From Pleodorina starrii (Eukaryota > Chlorophyta > Chlorophyceae > Chlamydomonadales > Volvocaceae), in assembly GCA_030267565.1 (NCBI GenBank), contig BRXU01000002.1, positions 5,889,501 to 5,953,500 of the forward strand: 64,000 nt of DNA, given 5' to 3'. The notes under the pieces are model-generated. The model saw nothing but the letters and a program-made list of their open reading frames with translations. It did no database searches and had not been told where the DNA came from. Below, piece by piece: positions 22,880 to 34,322 of this stretch. Each line of letters starts with the position of its first letter. Positions within the stretch are counted from its first letter, which is position 1. The translations under genes and the position numbers were made by a program.

Positions 22880-24117
22880 CTCTATCCGGGCAGGTCCTTG
22901 GAGGTAGGATCCGGGCGACACGGGTGGCCACTAGTTGTGCGCAGATAGGGGAAGCAGGCTCAACCGTGGGCGGGTGTCCCGGTGTGGTATACATAGCGGA
23001 CGGTACGGACACGGATGTCTTGCACGTGCGGCGGGCACATTTTGGCGCGTCTGACAAATACCGTAACGAACGGGTCGCTTGATGTGAGGGAAACGCATGG
23101 CTCAAATGAACAAACGAATGGTATTAGGTAGTGACTGCCCAACCCCTGCAATGGTCCGTCCTCTGAGCGGTGAAGGGATTCGGATGGGGATGTTATCGTT
23201 TGAGGTACTTATTATACCCTTTACTTTAAACAATGCCACGGACTTGCCATTGTGCTGCCGCTTGTCATGCGAAGAGTTTGAGTGTGTAAATCGCGTTAGT
23301 GAATTGTCTGTATATATGGCAACGGATGGATCGTGCGGCGCAGTGTCGTGCACCACTGATTGCACGAGTATGCCGTATGGTGACGCATCGAACAGGGGGC
23401 GGACACATCAGTCGGGCGCCGGCTTTATCAGCTCTTTAGCTGAGCTTAACCATGTGTGAGCAAAGCTGGCAACCGTGTTACAAGGGAATCCAGTCATCAG
23501 GCTCGTTGGAATATATCGCACTGTCAGGAGCAACCAGCCGTCATCCACAAGGCCGACAGTGCCCCACACGACCCCCCTGCTCGCTGCTCCGCGGGGGCAT
23601 AGCAGAGCATGCCGGCAGGGCAGCCATACGGTACCATGACATCGCGACCCCACTTCCAGCGAACTGAGCACCAACACCCAGTTGCACGTCCCGCTCACCG
23701 ACCGCAGCCAGGCTTGTCCCCTGCCCGGTCGCCCGTCGCCCCACCACCATCACGCAGCTGGCCATGCCCGCACCCGAATCGCCTTCGTGATCTGGTCGCC
23801 CGAATCCCAACGCTCCCTGTTGCCCCTCTGAAATTCCTTTGCGCGCCTTGGATCCACCGCCGGCCCCTCCGCCATCCACATGCAGCTGGCTCATCGCCCA
23901 CAGCAGCATACCCCTGGCCCCCAGTTAATCGCGTATAACGCCCACCTCGTAACCGCACGCCCCCGGGGCCCCTGAAGCCCAAGCACCAAAGCCGGCGTTG
24001 GGGCGCTGGGCCATTCTTAGCGCCGCAGCCCAACCACGAGGCGATCGGGGGGCTGCTAATCGCCATGCAAGTCAGGAAAAGCACATAATGCGCCGTTCGC
24101 GGACGCAGTGGAAGCTC

Positions 24118-24302
24118 AGCCAGCCAGCCAGCCAGCCAGCCAGCCGCAGCTCTGCTCCTGCTCCCAAGGGGCCGCCCCGCCGCCCAGGCGCACGCAAGAC
24201 GAAGCCCAGAGCTCGGAGGCCGCGTGGTGCCTGTTCAGGCAAGGCAGGGCAGCGCAGCGCAGGGCAAGGCAGCGCAGGGCAAGGCAGCGCAGGGCAAGGC
24301 AG
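24118..24302. repeat. (CAGC)n microsatellite and GGCAAGGCAGCGCA minisatellite
   Basis: CAGC is repeated about seven times at 24118-24147. A block of about 15 bp (AGGGCAAGGCAGCGC) is repeated three to four times at 24240-24302. Both are length-variable in the other units (28915, 30950, 35640, 37670 and 42370 for CAGC). The minisatellite is shorter in every later unit. Confidence 0.8.
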
Positions 24303-25842
24303 CCAGGCACGCGCGTGGATGCAGGGCGTGGATGTCTGTCCTGGTGAAGACAAATGGTCACAGTGCAGCGCCGCTAGGGGCCGGCGGCACAGCCTGCACG
24401 GCCGTACTTGTCCCCCCAATCAGGACACACCATCGTACCCCGCTGCCCTCGCCACTGCCGCTACCGCCACCGCTGCCGCTCCGTCGTCTGCTGCTGCCCC
24501 CCTCATTAGGCGCACACTCACCATCCGGAAGAAGGGCTCGTTGTCAGGGTCGATCCGGTCGGGTAGGCCGCCGCTGTTCGGGGGGCGACAAGGAGGAGAC
24601 ACGGCCAGTCCGTACCCATGGACCCGGGCCTAGTTACCACCCAACTGAATCCAGCTGTTTGCACTTCCCACAGCTTCCGTCGCGACGAGACCACCCGTGT
24701 GGACGGCCAGGCACCTACGCAGTTGAGAGTGGAGTTGCGCAGGGGGAGCGGTTCTTGGAGCTCTCCCGACCAAGACCCGGTTGCTGGTACACAAGGTGCG
24801 GTGCGACTGGGGGTGCAGCGCTGCGGATGCGCAGCAAGGTCTCCGTTTCCGTCAGTAGGCCAAGCATCCGCTCACAGGCGCCCACGATCGGCACAACCCA
24901 AGCCCCAAACACGGAACGCTCAACCATCCGCCAACCCCGCCCGCGAAGGTACGCAACCGGACACGGGTCAAGGCGACGCCGTCCGTTAATCTCACCTCAT
25001 GAAGACTTTAGACGCTTGGCCCAGGGCTCCGCTTGCGGTCTGCTTGACGCGCCCAGTTCGGTGGCCGACTTCCGGAATTCAACTTTAAGCGATGCCCACA
25101 CACCGGTGCGAAGTCAATGTTTGTTTTGAATATTTTCTTGCTAATGGCTTGATAAGCGTAAAAAGCGATGGTCAAAGGGTCTCTCCCATGGTCGAACCAT
25201 CCTCGTTTCATTGGCAAAGTAAGGTTGTTGGACCATGGGGATGTCTCTATGCGGCATCCTGCGCAGTTGTAAACCTCCAAAACGCTTTGGTTGGGGATGG
25301 AAAGGCTTTGTTTGCGCGTTCAATGCTTGGGTGTGAAAGGGTTCCGGAGCGTATCAGGCTTCGGGGCGGGCCTGTGTTTTTTCAAAGGAAAGGGATCCCT
25401 AGCTGCGCAATATACTTCAAGCATACGTTTCACTTGGATTTTACAATACCTCAGTCCATTGCGTCTTCAGGTGTCGCGGCAACAGGTTTTACCTCAACCT
25501 GCAAGCCGCAGACGCTTGAGCATTACACACTGTTATATGATATCAGAATATAACTTGACAGCAAAAGGAGGCAGTTCGTACGCACTTCCGCCTCGCCTTC
25601 CAACAGCGCTTGCAGCGCTTTGTCATCATCTTGTGGGCCTCCTTCCCGGTTGCGCGAGCAATAAACTTAAGCTCTTCTGAATCATTCCTCACAAGTACAA
25701 GATTCTCACTTGCTCACAAACTACCACTCTCTAATTCCTGCTCCTACGGGTATTATTACGCCTTCACTTCCAAGTTTTCAGTTGCAACTTTTAGCTGTCC
25801 AGTCTTTCCCTGGCATCAAGCAGTCCAGAAATCCTTCCAAGC

Positions 25843-27535
25843 ATGTCGGGAGCAGACCTCATCACCGCAACTGCCGGCTCCCACGCAAGCTCCCAGGACG
25901 CCTACACGATGGCGACGATTGCGGAGCACACCAGCAAGGTGAGAAGGTTATTGCTCCGCTAGGCTTCCATTAATATCAACATCTCTTGTGGAACTGCCAT
26001 TTGGGAATACAGCTGCCTGGTTGCGGACTCGGTCACTTGATGTATGACATGCAGCGCAGCGAAGTTCAGTATGTATGTCTCTTGCTTAAACCCATTTCTC
26101 TTTGACCATACTGCAGACCGCCAACATGGCTTTGGGCTTTTCCGACGCGATGCCGGTGACGCCGAGGCTGGAGCGCTGCCCGTCGGTCACCGCCTCGGCC
26201 TCACGCCGCCGCGCCCTTGACCCCAGCCGGGAGTCGAGGAGCTTGACCGCCGCCGCAACCGCACTATTGCACAAGTCAATCGCTGCCGGAGCCGATCCCG
26301 CAATCCTGCAAAGGTCTCTTGTGCTGCTGGAGGCTGTGTGCGCATCGGTCCAGCAGATGCGCGGCTCGCTGGGTCTGCCGGCGTCCATACGGGCGTCGTT
26401 TGAGCGCGTCTTTGGCGTCAGCCCTGAGGACTGGTTTGCGTCCGTGCCGGAGCCGGAGCTGAGCTCTTCGGAGCTGGCGGCGCTCAGCGAGCAGAAGGAG
26501 GCCATTGCGGAGAGCATCAGGGTGAGTGAGGCGACCCTGAACGCAGGCCGCCCAGCCGGATGACCGAATGTGTTACGGTATTGTTGTGGGGGTGGGGGTT
26601 GTTACGGTGGGCCCCAGACTTCGGAAGAGGCTCGGGACTGTGTTTATGTGGTGTAGGGCTGGGACTGTACCGTCATGCACCTCTCTTGTGTGACTCGCTC
26701 GGTTGCACCGGCACCACAAAGCGACGCTTTGGCGCATGCGATAATCCATCTACGGCACTTGCTCTCAGCACCTCACCAAGAGTGCCCTGCGCCGTCGTTC
26801 CACTGTACCGTGCAGGCCCATGACTCCCAGAAGGCGGCACCGACGTGCTTGCCTGCCAAGGCCGCCGCGATGCACCGCTCCATCACGACCCTTCGGGCCC
26901 TCTTCCACGTCCGCAAGTCGCTGAAGCTCCAGGTCTTGCGGGAGTCGCTGGCGCTTGTGTCCCAAGAGTCCTGCGACTGTGTTGGCGTGGAGGACTGCAC
27001 CACCTACTTCAGCATCGTCGGGGCGCCCGAGCTCCAGCCCCAGCAGCCAGTCGTTCAGGATAGGAAGGCGTGCGAAGACTTGCGGGAGTCGCTGGCGCTC
27101 GTGTCCGGGCCCTGCGACTTTGTCAGCGCTGAGGACTGTGCGACCTTCTTCCGTGAGTACGGCACCGACGCGGCGCTCCTCAGAAGCAGCAGCAGCAGCA
27201 GCAGCTCCTGTGGAACCGACTCCAGTTCCCGAAACCTCGGCAGTGCTGCGGATGACAGCGCCTGTGCCGGCCCCAGCCCCAGCCCTAGCCCCAGCTCTGT
27301 CGTCTCCCCCTCGGCGGACAACACTTCCTGCTGCGCGGCGAGCAGCTTCCAGGGCGGGCTGAGCTGCTGCCCCGCCTCGGCGCCGGAGACCGCTGCTGAG
27401 GAGACCGAGGAGCCGACAGCGATGGCTGAGGCGACTGCCAAGGGCTGCCGATCCGGCGGCCTCAAGCGCAAGCTGCGCAAGCTGCTGCGGGGCGTGTTTG
27501 GGAGCTGCGTGGGGCACAGCGTGGACGCGTTGTAG
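25843..27535 (+). CDS. Array gene copy 2, unknown family, 3 exons, 406 aa
   Basis: Exons 25843-25938, 26117-26521 and 26816-27535 (96, 405, 720 nt), all phase 0. The first donor AAG/GTGAGA is a better consensus than that of copy 1. Exon 3 predicts the same protein sequence as copy 1. Exons 1 and 2 instead follow copies 3 and 4 (TANMALGFSDAMPVTP versus TADMALGFSDAMPATP in copy 1). The gene is therefore a mosaic, with the switch inside intron 2. The same two-repeat region, Ser-Pro linker and cationic tail are present. A TGTAA motif lies at 28067-28071. Four intact reading frames of equal exon length argue that the family codes for protein. Confidence 0.8.
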
Positions 27536-29263
27536 TGACAGCGGGGAGTGTGTGTGTATGTATTGCGGTGCTTCGTTCCGCGCTGAAGTAGGGTTGTCTT
27601 GGGGGTTCCCAGTGGGTTTCGGGCAAGGGGTTGGTTGGGTTGGGTTGGGTTTGGGTTAGGGCTCTATCCGGGCAGGTCCTTGGAGGTAGGATCCGGGCGA
27701 CACGGGTGGCCACTAGTTGTGCGCAGATAGGGGAAGCAGGCTCAACCGTGGGCGGGTGTCCCGGTGTGGTATACATAGCGGACGGTACGGACACGGATGT
27801 CTTGCACGTGCGGCGGGCACATTTTGGCGCGTCTGACAAATACCGTAACGAACGGGTCGCTTGATGTGAGGGAAACGCATGGCTCAAATGAACAAACGAA
27901 TGGTATTAGGTAGTGACTGCCCAACCCCTGCAATGGTCCGTCCTCTGAGCGGTGAAGGGATTCGGATGGGGATGTTATCGTTTGAGGTACTTATTATACC
28001 CTTTACTTTAAACAATGCCACGGACTTGCCATTGTGCTGCCGCTTGTCATGCGAAGAGTTTGAGTGTGTAAATCGCGTTAGTGAATTGTCTGTATATATG
28101 GCAACGGATGGATCGTGCGGCGCAGTGTCGTGCACCACTGATTGCACGAGTATGCCGTATGGTGACGCATCGAACAGGGGGCGGACACATCAGTCGGGCG
28201 CCGGCTTTATCAGCTCTTTAGCTGAGCTTAACCATGTGTGAGCAAAGCGGGCAACTATGTTACAAGGGAATCCAGTCATCAGGCTCGTTGGAATATATCG
28301 CACTGTCAGGAGCAACCAGCCGTCATCCACCAGGCCGACAGTGCCCCACACGACCCCCCTGCTCTCTGCTCCGCGGGGGCATAGCAGAGCATGCCGGCAG
28401 GGCAGCCATACGGTACCATGACATCGCGACCCCACTTCCAGCGAACTGAGCACCAACACCCAGTTGCACGTCCCGCTCACCGACCGCAGCCAGGCTTGTC
28501 CCCTGCCCGGTCGCCCGTCGCCCCACCACCATCACGCAGCTGGCCATGCCCGCACCCGAATCGCCTTCGTGATCTGGTCGCCCGAATCCCAACGCTCCCT
28601 GTTGCCCCTCTGAAATTCCTTTGCGCGCCTTGGATCCACCGCCGTCCCCTCCGCCATGCATCCACATGCAGCTGGCTCATCGCCCACAGCAGCAGACCCC
28701 TGGGCCCTGGCCCCCACTTAATCACGTATAACGCCCACCTCGTAACCGCACGCCCCCGGGGCCCCTGAAGCACATGCACCAAAGCCGGCGTTGGGGCGCT
28801 GGGCCATTCTTAGCGCCGCAGCCCAACCACGAAGCAATCGGGGGGCTGCTAATCGCCAGGCAAGTCAGGAAAAGCGCAGGATGCGCCGTTCGCGGACGCA
28901 GTGGAAGCTCAGCCAGCCAGCCAGCCAGCCAGCCGCAGCTCTGCTCCTGCTCCCAAGGGGCCGCCCCGCCGCCCAGGCGCACGCAAGACGAAGCCCAGAG
29001 CTCGGAGGCCGCGTGGTGCCTGTTCAGGCAAGGCAGGGCAGCGCAGGGCAAGGCAAGGCATCCAGGCACGCGCGTGGATGCAGGGCGTGGATGTCTGTCC
29101 TGGTGAAGACAAATGGTCACAGTGCAGAGCCGCTAGGGGCCGGCGGCACAGCCTGCACGGCCGTACTTGTCCCCCCAATCAGGACACACCATCGTACACC
29201 GCTACCCTCGCCATTGCCGCTACCGCCACCGCTGCCGCTCCGTCGTCTGCTGCTGCCCCCCTC
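27536..29263 (+). other. 3' flank of array gene copy 2
   Basis: This flank is nearly identical to that of copy 1 up to the CCTC junction at 29260-29263, where it is joined to an extra copy of the gene's 3' end. It contains the G-rich tract, the TGTAA motif and the (CAGC)n run. No independent gene is seen apart from the chimeric frame that starts at 29078. Confidence 0.5.
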
Positions 29264-29560
29264 GGCAGCGCTGCGGATGAGAGCGCCTGTGCCGGCCCCA
29301 GCCCCAGCCCTAGCCCCAGCTCCGTCGTCTCCCCCTCGGCGGACAACACTTCCTGCTGCGCGGCGAGCAGCTTCCAGGGCGGGCTGAGCTGCTGCCCCGC
29401 CTCGGCGCCGGAGACCGCTGCTGAGGAGACCGAGGAGCCGACGGCGATGGCTGAGGCGACTGCCAAGGGCTGCCGATCCGGCGGCCTCAAGCGCAAGCTG
29501 CGCAAGCTGCTGCGGGGCGTGTTTGGGAGCTGCGTGGGGCACAGCGTGGACGCGTTGTAG
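29264..29560 (+). pseudogene. Truncated 3' end of array gene (chimera A)
   Basis: The last 98 codons of exon 3 plus stop (from GSAADESACAG to the cationic tail) are joined to 3'-flank sequence at a 4-bp CCTC overlap. The upstream flank frame is open into it, so an ATG at 29078 would give a 160-residue fusion with the normal C-terminus. No promoter or upstream exon is visible. It is more likely a rearrangement product than a gene. Its residues mix copy-3/4 features (DESACAG) with copy-1/2 features (TAMAEAT, RKLLRG). Confidence 0.7.
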
Positions 29561-32045
29561 TGACAGCGGGGAGTGTGTGTGTATGTATTGCGGTGCTTCG
29601 TTCCGCGCTGAAGTAGGGTTGTCTTGGGGGTTCCCAGTGGGTTTCGGGCAAGGGGTTGGTTGGGTTGGGTTGGGTTTGGGTTAGGGCTCTATCCGGGCAG
29701 GTCCTTGGAGGTAGGATCCGGGCGACACGGGTGGCCACTAGTTGTGCGCAGATAGGGGAAGCAGGCTCAACCGTGGGCGGGTGTCCCGGTGTGGTATGCA
29801 TAGCGGACGGTACGGACACGGATGTCTTGCACGTGCGGCGGGCACATTTTGGCGCGTCTGACAAATACCGTAACGAACGGGTCGCTTGATGTGAGGGAAA
29901 CGCATGGCTCAAATGAACAAACGAATGGTATTAGGTAGTGACTGCCCAACCCCTGCAATGGTCCGTCCTCTGAGCGGTGAAGGGATTCGGATGGGGATGT
30001 TATCGTTTGAGGTACTTATTATACCCTTTACTTTAAACAATGCCACGGACTTGCCATTGTGCTGCCGCTTGTCATGCGAAGAGTTTGAGTGTGTAAATCG
30101 CGTTAGTGAATTGTCTGTATATATGGCAACGGATGGATCGTGCGGCGCAGTGTCGTGCACCACTGATTGCACGAGTATGCCGTATGGTGACGCATCGAAC
30201 AGGGGGCGGACACATCAGTCGGGCGCCGGCTTTATCAGCTCTTTAGCTGAGCTTAACCATGTGTGAGCAAAGCGGGCGATCCGTGTTACAAGGGAATCCA
30301 GTCATCAGGCTCGTTGGAATATATCGCACTGTCAGGAGCAACCAGCCGTCATCCACCAGGCCGACAGTGCCCCACACGACCCCCCTGCTCTCTGCTCCGC
30401 GGGGGCATAGCAGAGCATGCCGGCAGGGCAGCCATACGGTACCATGACATCGCGACCCCACTTCCAGCGAACTGAGCACCAACACCCAGTTGCACGTCCC
30501 GCTCACCGACCGCAGCCAGGCTTGTCCCCTGCCCGGTCGCCCGTCGCCCCACCACCATCACGCAGCTGGCCATGCCCGCACCCGAATCGCCTTCGTGATC
30601 TGGTCGCCCGAATCCCAACGCTCCCTGTTGCCCCTCTGAAATTCCTTTGCGCGCCTTGGATCCACCGCCGTCCCCTCCGCCATGCATCCACATGCAGCTG
30701 GCTCATCGCCCACAGCAGCAGACCCCTGGGCCCTGGCCCCCACTTAATCACGTATAACGCCCACCTCGTAACCGCACGCCCCCGGGGCCCCTGAAGCACA
30801 TGCACCAAAGCCGGCGTTGGGGCGCTGGGCCATTCTTAGCGCCGCAGCCCAACCACGAAGCAATCGGGGGGCTGCTAATCGCCAGGCAAGTCAGGAAAAG
30901 CGCAGGATGCGCCGTTCGCGGACGCAGTGGAAGCTCAGCCAGCCAGCCAGTCAGCCAGCCAGCCAGCCAGCCGCAGCTCTGCTCCTGCTCCCAAGGGGCC
31001 GCCCCGCCGCCCAGGCGCACGCAAGACGAAGCCCAGAGCTCGGAGGCCGCGTGATGCCTGTTCAGGCAAGGCAGGGCAGCGCAGGGCAAGGCAAGGCAGC
31101 CAGGCACGCGCGTGGATGCAGGGCGTGGATGTCTGTCCTGGTGAAGACAAATGGTCACACTGCAGAGCCGCTAGGGCCCGGCGGCACAGCCTGCACGGCC
31201 GTACTTGTCCCCCCAATCAGGACACACCATCGTACCCCGCTACCCTCGCCATTGCCGCTACCGCCACCGCTGCCGCTCCGTCGTCTGCTGCTGCCCCCCT
31301 CATTAGGCGCACACTCACCATACGGAAGAAGGGCTCGTTGTCAGTGTCGATCCGGATGGGTAGGCTGCCGCTGTTCGGGGCGGACAAGGAGGAGACACGG
31401 CCAGTCCGTACCCATGGACCCGGGCCTAGTCACCACCCAACTGAAGACAGCTGTTTGCGGTTCCCACAGCTTCCGTTGCGACGAGACCACCCGTGTGGAC
31501 GGCAAGGCTCCTACGCAGGGAAGAGTGGAGTTGCGCCGGGGGAGCGGTTCTTGGAGCTCTCCCGACCAAGACCCGGTTGCTGGTACACAAGGTGCGGTGC
31601 GGCTGGGGGTTGCAGCGCGGCGGGTGCGCAGCAAGGTCTCCGTTTCCGCCAGTAGGCCAAGCATCCGCTCACAGGCGCCCACGATCGGCACAACCCAAGC
31701 CCCAAACACGGAACGCTCAACCATCCGCAAACCCCGCCCGCGAAGGCACGCAACCGGACAAGGGTCAAGGCGATGCCGTCCGTCAATCTCACCTCATGAA
31801 GACTTTAGACGCTTGGCCCAGGGCTCCGCTTGCGGTCTGCTTGACGCGCCCAGTTCGGTGGCCGACTTCCGGAATTCAACTTTAAGCGATGCCCAGACAC
31901 CGGTGCGAAGTCAATGTTGTTTTTGGACAATTTCTTGCTAGTGGCTTGATAAGCGTAAAAAGCGATGGTCAAAGGGTCTCTCCCATGGTCGAACCATCCT
32001 CGTTTCATTGGCAAAGGTTGTTGGACCATGGGGATGTGTCTATGC
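29561..32045 (+). other. Second copy of the 3' flank, leading into unit 3
   Basis: The sequence repeats the 3' flank after chimera A. It passes the CCTC point unbroken at about 31300 (cctcattagg) and runs to the start of unit 3. An exon-like minus-strand segment at about 31319-31380 ends in a perfect donor (CGTATG/GTGAGT). No complete gene can be assembled. Confidence 0.5.
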
Positions 32046-32632
32046 GGCATCCTGCGCAGTTGAAAAGCTCCAAAACGCTTTGGTTGGGGATGGGAAAGCT
32101 TTTTTTGCGCGTTTGCTTGGGTGCAAAAGGGTTCCGGAGCGTATCAGGCTTCGGGGCGGGCCTATGTATTTGGCAGAAGGAAAGGGATCCCTCGCTGCGC
32201 AATATACTTCAAGCATACGCTTCACGTAGTATTTACAAGTTCTCGGTCCATTGCGCCCACACGTCGCGGCAACCGGTTTTACCTCAACCTGCAAGCCGCA
32301 GACGCTTGAGCATTACACACAGTTATATGATATCAGAATATAACTTGACAGCAAAAGGAGGCAGTTCGTACGCACTTCCGCCTGACCTTCCAACAGCGCT
32401 TGCAGCGCTTTGTCATCATCTTGTGGGCCTCCTTCCCGGTTGCGCGAGCAATAAACTTAAGCTCTTCTGAATCATTCCTCACAAGTACAAGATACTTCCT
32501 TGCTCACAAACTACCACTCTCTAATTCCTGCTCCTACGGGTATTATTACGCCTTCACTTCCAAGTTTTCAGTTGCAACTTTTAGCTGTCCAGTCTTTCCC
32601 TGGCATCAAGCAGTCCAGAAATCCTTCCAAGC

Positions 32633-34322
32633 ATGTCGGGAGCAGACCTCATCACCGCAACTGCCGGCTCCCACGCAAGCTCCCAGGACGCCTACACGAT
32701 GGCGACGATTGCGGAGCACACCAGCAAGGTGAGAAGGTTATTGCTCCGCTAGGCTTCCATTAATATCAACATTTCTTGTGGAACTGCCATTTGGGAATAC
32801 AGCTGCCTGGTTGCGGACTCGGTCACTTGATGTATGACATGCAGCGCAGCGAAGTTCAGTATGTATGCCTCTTGCTTAAACCCATTTCTCTTTGACCATA
32901 CTGCAGACCGCCAACATGGCTTTGGGCTTTTCCGACGCGATGCCAGTGACGCCGAGGCTGGAGCGCTGCCCGTCGGTCACCGCCTCGGCCTCACGCCGCC
33001 GCGCCCTTGACCCCAGCCGGGAGTCGAGGAGCTTGACCGCCGCCGCAACCGCACTATTGCACAAGTCAATCGCTGCCGGAGCCGATCCCGCAATCCTGCA
33101 AAGGTCTCTTGTGCTGCTGGAGGCTGTGTGCGCATCGGTCCAGCAGATGCGCGGCTCGCTGGGTCTGCCGGCGTCCATACGGGCGTCGTTTGAGCGCGTC
33201 TTTGGCGTCAGCCCTGAGGACTGGTTTGCGTCCGTGCCGGAGCCGGAGCTGAGCTCTTCGGAGCTGGCGGCGCTCAGCGAGCAGAAGGAGGCCATTGCGG
33301 AGAGCATCAGGGTGAGTGAGGCGACCCTGAACGCAGGCCGCCCAGCCGGATGACCGAATGTGTTACGGTATTGTTGTGGGGGTGGTGGTTGTTACGGTGG
33401 GCCCCAGACTTCGGAAGAGGCTCGGGACTGTGTTTATGTGGTGTAGGGCTGGGACTGTACCGTCATGCACCTCTCTTGTGCGACTCGCTCGGTTGCACCG
33501 GCACCACAAAGCGACGCTTTGGCGCATGCGATAATCCATCTACGGCACTAGCTCTCAGCACCTCACCAAGAGTGCCCTGCGCCGTCGTTCCACTGTACCG
33601 TGCAGGCCCATGACTCCCAGAAGGCGGCACCGACGTGCTTGCCTGCCAAGGCCGCCGCGATGCACCGCTCCATCACAACCCTTCGGGCCCTCTTCCACGT
33701 CCGCAAGTCGCTGAAGCTCCAGGTCTTGCGGGAGTCGCTGGCGCTTGTGTCCCAAGAGTCCTGCGACTGTGTTGGCGTGGAGGACTGCACCACCTACTTC
33801 AGCATCGTCGGGGCGCCCGAGCTCCAGCCCCAGCAGCCAGTCGTTCAGGATAGGAAGGCGTGCGAAGACTTGCGGGAGTCGCTGGCGCTCGTGTCCGGGC
33901 CCTGCGACTTTGTCAGCGCTGAGGACTGTGCGACCTTCTTCCGTGAGTACGGCACCGACGCGACGCTCCTCAGAAGCAGCAGCAGCAGCAGCTCCTGTGG
34001 GACCGACTCCAGTTCCCGACACCTCGGCAGCGCTGCGGATGAGAGCGCCTGTGCCGGCCCCAGCCCCAGCCCTAGCCCCAGCTCCGTCGTCTCCCCCTCG
34101 GCGGACAACACTTCCTGCTGCGCGGCGAGCAGCTTCCAGGGCGGGCTGAGCTGCTGCCCCGCCTCGGCGCCGGAGACCGCTGCTGAGGAGACCAAGGAGC
34201 CGACGGCGCTGGCTGAGGCGACTGCCAAGGGCTGCCGATCCGGCGGCCTCAAGCGCAAGCTGCGGAAGATGCTGCGGGGCGTGTTTGGGAGCTGCGTGGG
34301 GCACAGCGTGGACGCGTTGTAG
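32633..34322 (+). CDS. Array gene copy 3, unknown family, 3 exons, 405 aa
   Basis: Exons 32633-32728, 32907-33311 and 33606-34322 (96, 405, 717 nt), phase 0 throughout. It is one serine shorter than copies 1 and 2 in the poly-Ser run. It carries the variants HLGSAADESACAG, EETKEPTALAEAT and RKMLRG. Exons 1 and 2 are almost identical to copy 2. Domain layout is as in copy 1: a helical segment, two LRESLALVS...EDC repeats, a Ser-Pro linker, cysteine pairs and a cationic C-terminal helix. A TGTAA motif lies at 34787-34791. Function is unknown. Confidence 0.8.

Larger units (their letters stand above)
22754..25255 (+). other. 3' flank of array gene copy 1
   Basis: The first 540 bp are probably 3' UTR, with a G-rich tract at 22845-22879 and TGTAA at 23285. 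Beyond that are many GC-driven open frames without protein-like features, a (CAGC)n microsatellite at 24118-24147, a GGCAAGGCAGCGCA-type minisatellite at 24240-24302, and a minus-strand exon-like segment near 24525-24602. No gene is annotated. Confidence 0.5.

Noticed and set aside
22843..22880. Interstitial telomere at the array 3' UTR
   Set aside because: The repeat is irregular (TTGGG, TTTGGG, TTAGGG) and only about 35 bp; I report it as a G-rich tract instead.
26765..27517. Minus-strand 250-codon frame opposite exon 3 of the array gene (also at 21983, 33555, 40284)
   Set aside because: It is a shadow of the plus-strand exon, which has splice sites, conserved frames and a poly(A) motif.
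30817..31941. Plus-strand 374-codon frame in the array flank
   Set aside because: Frame content is CAGC and minisatellite translation, varies between units and breaks in unit 1; no conserved protein part.
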